Shown piece by piece: positions 15,210 through 22,629 of a stretch of 23,484 bases of DNA. The notes beneath the pieces are model-generated. The model made no database searches, had not been told where the DNA came from, and saw nothing but the letters and a program-made list of their open reading frames with translations. The DNA comes from RUG14186 sp964644555 (lineage in GTDB: Bacteria > Bacillota > Clostridia > Eubacteriales > Anaerofustaceae), in the NCBI GenBank assembly GCA_964644555.1, contig CAZXWI010000015.1, forward strand, positions 1-23,484, read 5' to 3'. The position numbers were made by a program, and so were the translations under genes. Each line of letters begins with the position of its first letter. The stretch's first letter is position 1.

Positions 15210-15238
15210 ATTATACAAAATTAGTGATTAAATGTCAA
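15210..15238 (-). promoter_or_regulatory. valS: valS T-box promoter
   Basis: On the minus strand, TTGACA (15233-15238), 17 bases, TATAAT (15210-15215): perfect hexamers and spacing. Transcription would start near 15203, just before the T-box leader. Confidence 0.9.
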
Positions 15239-15247
15239 TGATTTTTA

Positions 15248-15276
15248 TTGCATATACTCGCTTTTAAAGGTATAAT
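15248..15276 (+). promoter_or_regulatory. Promoter of the LDxIL-repeat membrane protein gene
   Basis: TTGCAT (15248-15253), 17-base spacer, TATAAT (15271-15276). It is back-to-back with the valS promoter: the two -35 boxes are only nine bases apart, so the polymerases could interfere. Confidence 0.8.
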
Positions 15277-15331
15277 ATTACAATATGCAATAATAAATTG
15301 TTAAGTATCAATTGCATTGAGGATGTCAAGA

Positions 15332-17344
15332 ATGAAGCGTAAAATTTTAGCGTTAATATTAATCGTTTTTAGTATAATTTCCTTTTGTTCATGCGCAAAA
15401 TCGGATGAATACGATGATTTCAAAGAGGTGTACAATGTACAAAGCAAGTACTATTTTTATGTGCAGCCTCAATATGCGGATTCCGTTTCCAATTTAGGTT
15501 ATTCCAATACGACTATAGTTCGATACACCACCCAAGCATATGCAATGCTTACCGTATCGGATTATTTCGATAATTTATCCTATGAGCAGATAGGCGGACT
15601 CACCAGAGAAAATTTCAGCATGGGGAATGCATATCTTGATGATACATTCAACAACAGAAAGTATATCCAAAATTATTTTGAGTCATATCTAAGTTCGTCC
15701 AATTCCTATGCGGATATATCTCAGGTAGAAAAAATAACTGTTAATGAACACGATTTCTGGTTATGCCATTGCTACTACTACGAATCCGATTTTGATCCGA
15801 AAAAAGATGACCCGATAGATGAGCTAAAGGGGGAAGGATATCTTTATTACACAATTCATGACGGTATCACATACTTTATAAATGTCAACAGCGTTGACAG
15901 CTTTATTTCCGAAACACCGGAAGCAAACGATTTCATCAATAATTTTTATATCGGAACTCGTTTGCAATCCAGCATTCGATTTGTTTGGTTGGTGTTGGCA
16001 CTGCTCGTTGTTATTGATATCGTATTCGTTCTTTCGGCATTCTTCAAGATAAAGATTGAGCCTGCTGTTATTATAGAAAAGATAAGAGTAACATTACAAT
16101 CGCTTTTGAAAAAGAAGAAATATACTTCCGAAGAATTTGAGCAGGCGTTAAGCGAAGTAAAGCTTGATACAGTATTGGGGCGAATCGACTACGAACCGAG
16201 CGTTGAGGACGATATATTCGTAAAACTCAAGAAATCGGAAATCTATCTTGACGAAATACTCGGAAGAAATTCGGAAAGCGAAACAAATGAGTTAAGCATA
16301 TATGAGCATTTGGATATTATTTTGGAAAGAATTTCCAAATATCCCAAGGCTGTTTTCAAACCCAAAGCCAAGGAAAGTGTTCCTGTTGTAGATACGGTTG
16401 ATATGATCTACCGTGGTGAAATAGTTGCCAAAACAGACGAAGAACCCGATTGCGTCATTCTTACACCGATTGAGCATTTGGATATCATACTCGGAAGAAC
16501 ATCACCGTGTATTCCTTCAGTTACCATGCCTAAAGAACCAGATGGCTTTATTGTAAAACTTCAGAAGTTCATGCAGAAACATTCGGAAAATATGAGCATA
16601 AAGCGCATAAGAAGAGAAGCGAAGCGCATTACTTCGGAAGTTGCACGAAAAGAAAAAGCTATTGCCAAGGCTCAGGAAAAAGAACTTCGCAAGATACAAA
16701 AGTATACCGAAAAATACAACAAGATTTTTGCCGAACTTGATCAAAAATATGACATGGTGGGCTATGAAACATATATCCCCGATGTAAAAAAGTCCGATAT
16801 TTCATCAGACGATATTTTAGCAAACTTGGATATAATCTTGGAGCGAACCTTATACAGTAAGCTCGATAGGATATTGAACAGGACTAATCTCGTTTATCCT
16901 CATAAGTACTTCGGAGATGAAAGCGAACAGGTAATTCAAAGGAAAAATGCCATAGCTGAACTTATTGTCGATAAACAAAATAGAGAAGCTTATCTTAATT
17001 CACTTATCGCAAATGTGTCGGATAATAAACGAATTATGTACTTATCAAGCACAAGCGATGTTTCTTCATCCGCTTCGGTTATGACATTGAACGGCATTAA
17101 TAATGCTGAAATCGAATACCATTATGATGAGCCTATCATGGAAAATGTGGAATATAATAATATCACAACAGCCGGTTCTAATATGTATCAAAGATACATA
17201 AAAACCGAAAAAGCATTTCAGAAATTTGCTCACAAAACGGGTGTTGCCTTCAGAGCAATATGTGCTAAAATCAAGAAATTAATTGATTCGATAGGCGAAA
17301 ATAAAGAAAATACACCCAAAACATCGGAAGAAGATGAAAAATAA
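15332..17344 (+). CDS. Lipoprotein-like single-pass membrane protein with six LDxIL-x-R repeats, function unknown
   Basis: I do not recognise this 670-residue protein. It starts with a signal sequence (KRKILALILIVFSIISFCSCAK) whose Cys at FCSC could be a degenerate lipobox. An outer domain of about 180 residues follows, rich in Tyr, then one membrane span at about 211-236 (FVWLVLALLVVIDIVFVLSAFF). The cytoplasmic part carries six copies of [KYHN]LDx[IV]L[GEN]R at residues 277, 305, 326, 382, 498 and 510 (KLDTVLGR, YLDEILGR, HLDIILER, HLDIILGR, NLDIILER, KLDRILNR). A basic coiled-coil stretch (about 405-475) lies between copies four and five. Such spaced identical short motifs in an otherwise variable tail suggest docking sites for a multivalent partner. 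ATG at 15332 is preferred, nine bases after GAGG; an ATG at 15323 and TTG at 15317 overlap that site. Followed by a terminator hairpin. Confidence 0.75.
   Translation: MKRKILALILIVFSIISFCSCAKSDEYDDFKEVYNVQSKYYFYVQPQYADSVSNLGYSNTTIVRYTTQAYAMLTVSDYFDNLSYEQIGGLTRENFSMGNAYLDDTFNNRKYIQNYFESYLSSSNSYADISQVEKITVNEHDFWLCHCYYYESDFDPKKDDPIDELKGEGYLYYTIHDGITYFINVNSVDSFISETPEANDFINNFYIGTRLQSSIRFVWLVLALLVVIDIVFVLSAFFKIKIEPAVIIEKIRVTLQSLLKKKKYTSEEFEQALSEVKLDTVLGRIDYEPSVEDDIFVKLKKSEIYLDEILGRNSESETNELSIYEHLDIILERISKYPKAVFKPKAKESVPVVDTVDMIYRGEIVAKTDEEPDCVILTPIEHLDIILGRTSPCIPSVTMPKEPDGFIVKLQKFMQKHSENMSIKRIRREAKRITSEVARKEKAIAKAQEKELRKIQKYTEKYNKIFAELDQKYDMVGYETYIPDVKKSDISSDDILANLDIILERTLYSKLDRILNRTNLVYPHKYFGDESEQVIQRKNAIAELIVDKQNREAYLNSLIANVSDNKRIMYLSSTSDVSSSASVMTLNGINNAEIEYHYDEPIMENVEYNNITTAGSNMYQRYIKTEKAFQKFAHKTGVAFRAICAKIKKLIDSIGENKENTPKTSEEDEK
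16160..16885 (+). repeat. Six-copy LDxIL-x-R peptide repeat array
   Basis: Nine-residue units encoded at 16160-16186, 16244-16270, 16307-16333, 16475-16501, 16823-16849 and 16859-16885. Leu, Asp, the second Leu and Arg are invariant in all six; position 5 is Ile or Val and position 7 is Gly, Glu or Asn. Codons differ between copies (for example GGG, GGA and GGA for Gly; CGA, AGA and AGG for Arg), so the repeat is kept at protein level, not by recent DNA duplication. Confidence 0.85.
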
Positions 17345-17353
17345 ACTATAATT

Positions 17354-17384
17354 AAAGCAGTTGAAAAACAACTGCTTTTTCTTT
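17354..17384 (+). terminator. Terminator after the LDxIL-repeat gene
   Basis: AAAGCAGTTG (17354-17363) and CAACTGCTTT (17369-17378) form a perfect 10-bp stem with an A5 loop and a T-rich tail (TTTTTCTTT). It sits just 18 bases before the next ATG and its ribosome binding site, so the next gene may depend on read-through. Confidence 0.8.
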
Positions 17385-17401
17385 GATATAAAGGAGATAA
17401 A

Positions 17402-18280
17402 ATGAAAAAAGGCGTTATAGATATAGGATCAAATACAGTTAAAGCATTCGTTTACGAGATAGATGAAAAAAGTATCAAAACAATTACATCTCACCGCATT
17501 TACACACATTTGTATTCATATATTGAAAATAAGGTTTTAAATAGCAACGGAATCAATGCTTTGTGCAATGATATTAATTCATGTAAGATCTTTTTAAGAG
17601 AGAATAATTGCGATGATATTTATTGCTTTGCCACTGCCGCACTTAGAGATTCCGAAAATAATAACGAAGTAATTAAGAAAGTATATGATAAGTGCGAAGT
17701 TTGTGTGGATTTAATATCGGGGGATATCGAGGCGGAGTGTGATATTTTGAGCATGAAATATGCATTCGGGCTTGATTGCGCTTTAGGTATGGATATGGGA
17801 GGAGGCAGTGCGCAAATATTTCGTTATGATAATGATGAAATATTTTTCAGCAAAAGTTTACCCCTTGGTGCATTGAAAATAAAAACTATGTTTGTTAAAG
17901 ATAAATTTCCGACATACGAAGAAGCCGAAAAGATAAAAGGGTATGTATTTGATGTTCTTTCGCAGCTACCAAACATCAAAGCTCAGATTATATATGCTAT
18001 GGGTGGGAGTATAGTGGAAATAAAGAAAATATTTGATTTATCCTGCAGTAGTATAACCGTAGAAATGCTTAAGAAATTAAAAGATAGGCTTGAAAAAATG
18101 CCTGAACTTGACGAATATTTAAAAACTGTTGCTCAGGGCAGGGAATATACCGTACTTCCGGCAATCATAGCACTTTTGAGCATTGCAGAGTATTTCGGCG
18201 CAAATGAATTTTTCGTTTTGGAAAACGGAGTCAGAGAGGGATATTTATACAGAAAGATTTTAACTCAAAAGCATAGTTAG
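17402..18280 (+). CDS. Ppx/GppA phosphatase family protein (catalytic domain only)
   Basis: The 292 residues form the two-lobed ASKHA phosphatase core seen in exopolyphosphatase and pppGpp phosphohydrolase. Key blocks: VIDIGSNTVKAFVYE (first phosphate loop), FATAALRDSEN, DLISGDIEAECD (family usually 'ISGxEEA', with the catalytic acid here), GMDMGGGSAQIF (second phosphate loop), SLPLGALKI and AMGGSIVEI. The C-terminal HD-like domain of long Ppx/GppA proteins is absent, so this is a short form. Whether it degrades polyphosphate, pppGpp or something else cannot be told. The ribosome binding site AAAGGAG is ideal. It lies between two genes for unrecognised membrane proteins and may be co-transcribed with the one downstream (45 bases apart). 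Confidence 0.88.
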   Translation: MKKGVIDIGSNTVKAFVYEIDEKSIKTITSHRIYTHLYSYIENKVLNSNGINALCNDINSCKIFLRENNCDDIYCFATAALRDSENNNEVIKKVYDKCEVCVDLISGDIEAECDILSMKYAFGLDCALGMDMGGGSAQIFRYDNDEIFFSKSLPLGALKIKTMFVKDKFPTYEEAEKIKGYVFDVLSQLPNIKAQIIYAMGGSIVEIKKIFDLSCSSITVEMLKKLKDRLEKMPELDEYLKTVAQGREYTVLPAIIALLSIAEYFGANEFFVLENGVREGYLYRKILTQKHS

Positions 18281-18325
18281 TCGATTGGGATATGATAAAA
18301 TATATCTATTGAAAGAGGGAAAAAA

Positions 18326-19696
18326 TTGGATATGCATATACTTACAAAGAGTAAAATATCGTTATTTGTGGTATTCGTAAACTTCAGTTTTACGGTATGG
18401 CTGATGTCCGAAGGTTATCTTTGGCAGGGGATCGGCTTGCTTTGGGTTATGCTTTTTTTATCCGCAATACATTTTTTCCATCTTCGAAATAAGGTTTTAT
18501 ACAGCACACGAACTTCCGAAAACGAACAAAATTATAACTATTCTTCATATCTTCGAAAATGTATTTTCACTACCCTTGAATCCAATTCAGGGCTTATTAC
18601 GGCACAGTCGTCGTTCACTATCGTATTTCGAATCGCCATATGCATGAGTGTTGTATTATTTTGCTTATATAATATTGTATTTTCAGTATTTTCATATTTC
18701 CCGTATATGATATTTAATAAATTGATGTACACGATTATCATAGTTTTTGCAGTACTATACTTGGTGGCAGGGCTTAGATTCTGCGCATTTCCCGCATTTG
18801 TCAGCTTTTGTTTGACAATGGGTACATATTACTTGCAAACTTTTTTGTTTTCTCTTAATTTACTCGGAAAATTATACGGAATAATTTTTTATGCTAACAT
18901 TGCGATTGCTTTTGTGGTAGGGTACATAATAGCATTGTATTTTATAAAGCGAAACTATATTTTTTCCAATTTGCAGAGCTTTGAGCATTTCGGAAATTAC
19001 CAGATTGCGGATTTGTATTTAAATGACTTCGCTCCTTTATCTTCTTATGAAACATTGTTAAAATTTAAAATATCACTCGGTAGCATCAAAGAGGGTGAAA
19101 TACTTGATTTTACCCACCGTGTATTAAAGCTTTGCCGTGATTACAAAGTTATTTTGGCAGGTGTAATAGTAAATAAAAATACTAATTCTATCGAATTGTA
19201 TTGCTACAGTGATTCCTCTGCGGCTAAGCCTATCGATGAATTTACCCGAGTGGTGGTAAAATATGCCAAAAAGAAATTTTCATCGAATGCCGTATGTAAA
19301 AAAACACATGATTCGAAATGGCTTGTATACAAAAAACTATTATTCCCATCAAGTACGGAACTTTGCTCAATAATAAGCAGAAAGCATATAGAAGATCTTT
19401 TTGTTGACGGAAAAACATTTGATAAAAATTACGAATTGTCTTTTTTGGTGTATTTCAAAGAGAAAAAACAGCTCATAGCTTTTGAAAACATTTTGGAGCT
19501 TTACGGATTTGAGCTTGTGAATGCCTCATTTGAGGGAATGAATGCAAATAAAATTAAAGGGTATCCGTATTGCGGTGAATATAAAACCACTACCTATATT
19601 TCGGTACGCAGGTTGGAATGCCTTAATAAGACGATTTTGGACGAAGCCGAAAAATTCGGTTGCCATTATATAGGCGATTGGAAAGTAAACGAATAA
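18326..19696 (+). CDS. Polytopic membrane protein with C-terminal soluble domain, unrecognised
   Basis: A 456-residue protein of no family I can name. The N-terminal 215 residues hold about six hydrophobic segments (for example FVVFVNFSFTVWLM, GIGLLWVMLFLSAIHFF, YTIIIVFAVLYLVAGL, FYANIAIAFVVGYIIALYF). The remaining 240 residues are soluble and mixed alpha/beta (LSSYETLLKFKISLGS, DYKVILAGVIVNKNTN, SFLVYFKEKKQLIAFENIL). The TTG at 18326 lies six bases after GAGGG and is my preferred start; an ATG at 18332 would be 12 bases away. It follows the Ppx/GppA-like gene by 45 bases and ends in a long hairpin. A receptor- or regulator-like layout (membrane sensor plus cytoplasmic domain) is possible but unsupported by any motif. 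Confidence 0.7.
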   Translation: MDMHILTKSKISLFVVFVNFSFTVWLMSEGYLWQGIGLLWVMLFLSAIHFFHLRNKVLYSTRTSENEQNYNYSSYLRKCIFTTLESNSGLITAQSSFTIVFRIAICMSVVLFCLYNIVFSVFSYFPYMIFNKLMYTIIIVFAVLYLVAGLRFCAFPAFVSFCLTMGTYYLQTFLFSLNLLGKLYGIIFYANIAIAFVVGYIIALYFIKRNYIFSNLQSFEHFGNYQIADLYLNDFAPLSSYETLLKFKISLGSIKEGEILDFTHRVLKLCRDYKVILAGVIVNKNTNSIELYCYSDSSAAKPIDEFTRVVVKYAKKKFSSNAVCKKTHDSKWLVYKKLLFPSSTELCSIISRKHIEDLFVDGKTFDKNYELSFLVYFKEKKQLIAFENILELYGFELVNASFEGMNANKIKGYPYCGEYKTTTYISVRRLECLNKTILDEAEKFGCHYIGDWKVNE

Positions 19697-19755
19697 AAAG
19701 CTAACGTTCTTACATAGGCTTAAATTATGCCTAATGTAATTTCGTTAGCTTTTTT
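19696..19755. terminator. Long two-part hairpin, probably a bidirectional terminator
   Basis: The outer stem AAAAGCTAACG (19696-19706) pairs perfectly with CGTTAGCTTTT (19743-19753). Inside it TTACAT/ATGTAA and AGGC/GCCT pair with a bulge, giving a roughly 58-base imperfect hairpin with a T6 end. It lies between the convergent unknown gene and rsfS and is much longer than the other terminators here. Confidence 0.75.
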
Positions 19756-19785
19756 GTGCGGTAAAACTAATGAAAATTGATTTTT

Positions 19786-20154
19786 TTATTTATCGGCTTC
19801 TTCTTTTATATGCTCACGCATTGTGATAAATTCGCCGTTATTCCATAGTTTCTCCAAATTGTATAATTCTCTTTCTGATTGTACGAACAAGTTTACGCAA
19901 ATATCTGAGAAATCGATAAGTATCCATTTGCCGGAGTCGTAGCCTTCTTTACCGAGAGCTTTAAAATCGTTTTGTTCACTTTTTTCTTCCAAATGATCGC
20001 ATATTGCGCGTGCGTTTCGCTCGTTGAGGACTGTGCCTATAACAAAATAATCTGTTTCAGTGCTGATTTTTTGTACATCAATCACAACGATATCCGAAAC
20101 ATTTTTTTCATCCATCCATGATTGTATCATGTTAACTTTTTCAATGCTGTTCAT
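19786..20154 (-). CDS. rsfS: Ribosomal silencing factor RsfS (Iojap family)
   Basis: Binds L14 on the 50S subunit and blocks 30S joining when nutrients are short. The product matches RsfS across its length: DIVVIDVQKISTETDYFVIGT (family 'DIxxLDV...DYFVI'), VLNERNARAICDHLEEK, GYDSGKWILIDFSDICVNLF (family 'W.LLDYGDVVVH.F') and a closing YNLEKLW. I choose the ATG at 20154 (122 residues): AGGA is six bases away, whereas the alternative ATG at 20160 abuts it. In Firmicutes rsfS often sits after nadD/yqeK; here it stands alone with its own promoter, convergent with the unrecognised membrane-protein gene and divergent from the rhodanese gene. Confidence 0.93.
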   Translation of the reverse strand: MNSIEKVNMIQSWMDEKNVSDIVVIDVQKISTETDYFVIGTVLNERNARAICDHLEEKSEQNDFKALGKEGYDSGKWILIDFSDICVNLFVQSERELYNLEKLWNNGEFITMREHIKEEADK

Positions 20155-20191
20155 ATTCATTCCTGCTTTTTCAGTATTAGTTATGCTATGT

Positions 20192-20219
20192 ATTATATCA
20201 CATTATTTCGTTTTAACAA
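20192..20219 (-). promoter_or_regulatory. rsfS: rsfS promoter
   Basis: Minus strand TTGTTA (20214-20219), 16 bases, TATAAT (20192-20197). The spacing is slightly short and the -35 is imperfect. Confidence 0.6.
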
Positions 20220-20229
20220 TAAAGATGTT

Positions 20230-20259
20230 TTGTCAGTATAAGTAAATCATGCATAAAAT
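20230..20259 (+). promoter_or_regulatory. Promoter of the rhodanese gene
   Basis: TTGTCA (20230-20235), 18 bases, TAAAAT (20254-20259), divergent from the rsfS promoter, before the AGGAGAGG ribosome binding site. Confidence 0.5.
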
Positions 20260-20286
20260 ATTAGTGAAAATATATAGGAGAGGACT

Positions 20287-20601
20287 ATGAAAAAACAACC
20301 CTCAAGAAAATGTGTTAAAGAAGATATAAATCAATTAAAATATATTTCGGGCATGAAAAATGTTATTGCCATAGATTTAAGAGAAAGTGACGATTATAAA
20401 TTACGGCATATTCCGAACACAATCAATATACCTTATTATGAGCTGCCTGACAGAATAGGGGAGCTTAAATTAAATAAGTCTTGTAAAATATATTTGGTTT
20501 GCTATAATGGTATGCATTCAAAGGCTGTTTGTCCTTTGCTTTTGGATATGGGGTATACCGATGTGGTGAATCTGGGTTCGATAGATAATTATCGCTTCTG
20601 A
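20287..20601 (+). CDS. Single-domain rhodanese-like protein
   Basis: The 104 residues make one rhodanese domain: AIDLRESDDYKLRHIPNTINIPYYEL ('D.R...E...GHIPGA.NIP' in the family) and the active-site strand-loop LVCYNGMHSKAV with Cys72 as the sulfur-carrying residue, then LLLDMGYTDVVNLG. The active loop C-Y-N-G-M-H-S has six residues, as in sulfurtransferase (not Cdc25-like phosphatase) rhodaneses. The usual His-Ile-Pro is preceded by Arg instead of Gly. There is no signal peptide, so it is cytosolic. It probably moves sulfane sulfur to an unknown acceptor. Neighbours give no clear partner. Confidence 0.88.
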   Translation: MKKQPSRKCVKEDINQLKYISGMKNVIAIDLRESDDYKLRHIPNTINIPYYELPDRIGELKLNKSCKIYLVCYNGMHSKAVCPLLLDMGYTDVVNLGSIDNYRF

Positions 20602-20704
20602 TAGTGTAGCGATAAATTTTAATCGGGGAATTGCATAGAAAAAAGCAAAAAAAATGGTAATATATATACGAGTACAGATATAGGAATATTTGTGGGGGAG
20701 AAAA

Positions 20705-22627
20705 ATGAAAAAAAAGATTTCGGCTTTTTTTCTGGTAATGTTTATAGCATTTAGCGTAGTAAATTGTAATGATGTTTTTGCTTTTCGCAGTATTGGCGGG
20801 GAGATGGTTTTATATGATTCGAACCCCGATGAAATATTGATTGATCCCGATTTTGATTTAAACAGCGTGGACGCCGGAGTGTTGAGCAGTTGGTATTCCA
20901 GCGAGATAAGTGTGCCTGATGAAGCATTGAAAAAAGCTTTGCAGAACGCTTCAAAGACTGACAAATTGACCGTGGAATCAATGTTCTCTTTGCCTACATC
21001 GCTTGATTTGACGGGTATGAATATAAAAAACCTCAAAGGTTTGGAATACGCAATAAATGTTACCGATTTGGATATAAGCGATAACGAGATTGACTCTTTG
21101 GATTCACTTAGTAATTTGTATAATCTTAAAACGCTGAATTATTCGCACAACAATGTGACAAAGATCCCTGGGTGGATATTTACTTCAAAATCATTGATAA
21201 GCGTTGATGGAAGTTATAACTCATCGAGCGAAATAGAATCTTTTGAAAACAGACAAAGTTTTTTAAAGATACTTTATTTGGAAAATAATAAACTCACAGC
21301 GCTTCCCGATTTGAGAGGACTCGACAATTTGGAAACATTATCCCTTGCCAATAATGAATTCAGCGAATATCCGAGCAGTATATCGCGCCTTGCTAAGCTC
21401 AAAGTGCTTTCACTGTCCGGAAACAAGCTTACCGAAATAGAGGGTATTGCCGCCAACACCGCTTTAAGCACGCTTTATATCAATAATAACGAGCTTGAAG
21501 CATTGCCTGCAGATATTCAATCATTGCCTGTTTTGACGGAGCTTTCATTATCTCATAACAAGATTACACAAATAGGGGAAGAAATTATCCAGCTTGAATC
21601 CTTGGAGAGACTCGATATTTCGTTTAACTTATTAAGAAGTATTCCGCAAAATTTGGCAGCACTTCCCGAACTTGGCGTATTGGATGTGAATTTTAATTAC
21701 ATTTCATCCGATGGTGATAACGCAAGTATTTTAAAAAATACAAATTCTGAAATTGAAAATTTCTATTACAGCTTGCAACTTCCCGAATTTGATGTTATGT
21801 TGTATGATGATTTCAACTCATCAAACGGTAAACTTAAATGGGACGGCATTTTAAACACTACTTCCGACGAAGGCAGCTACAGCGTAAGCAAATATGTAAT
21901 AGAACGAAAAGAATATGTTGATCCGGCTGAGATAAAAAAAGACGATTCAGATTTAGACCAAAGCGTAGATGACGCCTCAGGATTGGATAATGGTGAAGAT
22001 GTACCCGATACATCAAATGTTCCGACTTCCGATGCTACGGCGGGGAATGAGACTCCTCAGGGAGAAGATACTGCAGTTGACACTTTCGAAAACGAATTTG
22101 TCGTAATTGCGGAATTGGAGCCCACTGTAAACGAATTTATCGACGATACCGCATTAGATAACAAAGAATATGTATACAGAGTAAGCGCATATATCGAAGG
22201 CGAATATAAATCGCATGGAAAGGTTTCGCTTGTCTTGGAGGACTGCGTAAATACTTTGGATAAAGTAAGTTCGATTTCAGGCTCATCAGTTTGGATATAT
22301 GTGGCTGTAGGCGGCATTATCGTTCTTCTTTTGGGATATTTCGTTTACCGTATAGTAAAGAATAAGAAAGTGTATTCCGAAAAAGAGGATACCGATAAAA
22401 ATAAAGAAATAAGCGGTAATGAAAAACAAGTTAAAAAGATAGTCATCAATGAACCGATAAAAACCACGAGTCGTTCCGATTTGGAAGATGAACTTGACAG
22501 AATACTCTTCTCTGCAAAGGAAGAAGCCGATAGACTTTATCCGGAGGAGAAAGCCCCCGAGAAAAAACAATCGGAAATCGGAAATATATACGAAGAAGTA
22601 AAGAAAGATAAGAAAAACAAAAAATAA
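20705..22627 (+). CDS. Surface leucine-rich-repeat protein with Fn3-like stalk, one membrane span and cytoplasmic tail
   Basis: The 640-residue product has a signal peptide (KKKISAFFLVMFIAFSVVNC, likely cut after DVFA), a linker with a capping-like segment, then leucine-rich repeats at about 95-335 (repeated L..L..L.L..N.. such as LETLSLANNEFSEYPSSI). A fibronectin-III-like module follows (LKWDGILNTT, YVIERKEY ... EYVYRVSAYIEG) that is split by an acidic Asp/Thr/Ser-rich insert at about 413-460. The membrane span is at about 529-551 (IYVAVGGIIVLLLGYFVYRI) and a charged 90-residue tail ends the protein. There is no LPXTG. The tail contains ELDRILFS (596-603), matching the LDRIL of the repeat protein upstream. 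Start ATG at 20705 follows GGGGGAG. Binding partner unknown. Confidence 0.85.
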   Translation: MKKKISAFFLVMFIAFSVVNCNDVFAFRSIGGEMVLYDSNPDEILIDPDFDLNSVDAGVLSSWYSSEISVPDEALKKALQNASKTDKLTVESMFSLPTSLDLTGMNIKNLKGLEYAINVTDLDISDNEIDSLDSLSNLYNLKTLNYSHNNVTKIPGWIFTSKSLISVDGSYNSSSEIESFENRQSFLKILYLENNKLTALPDLRGLDNLETLSLANNEFSEYPSSISRLAKLKVLSLSGNKLTEIEGIAANTALSTLYINNNELEALPADIQSLPVLTELSLSHNKITQIGEEIIQLESLERLDISFNLLRSIPQNLAALPELGVLDVNFNYISSDGDNASILKNTNSEIENFYYSLQLPEFDVMLYDDFNSSNGKLKWDGILNTTSDEGSYSVSKYVIERKEYVDPAEIKKDDSDLDQSVDDASGLDNGEDVPDTSNVPTSDATAGNETPQGEDTAVDTFENEFVVIAELEPTVNEFIDDTALDNKEYVYRVSAYIEGEYKSHGKVSLVLEDCVNTLDKVSSISGSSVWIYVAVGGIIVLLLGYFVYRIVKNKKVYSEKEDTDKNKEISGNEKQVKKIVINEPIKTTSRSDLEDELDRILFSAKEEADRLYPEEKAPEKKQSEIGNIYEEVKKDKKNKK

Positions 22628-22629
22628 TC

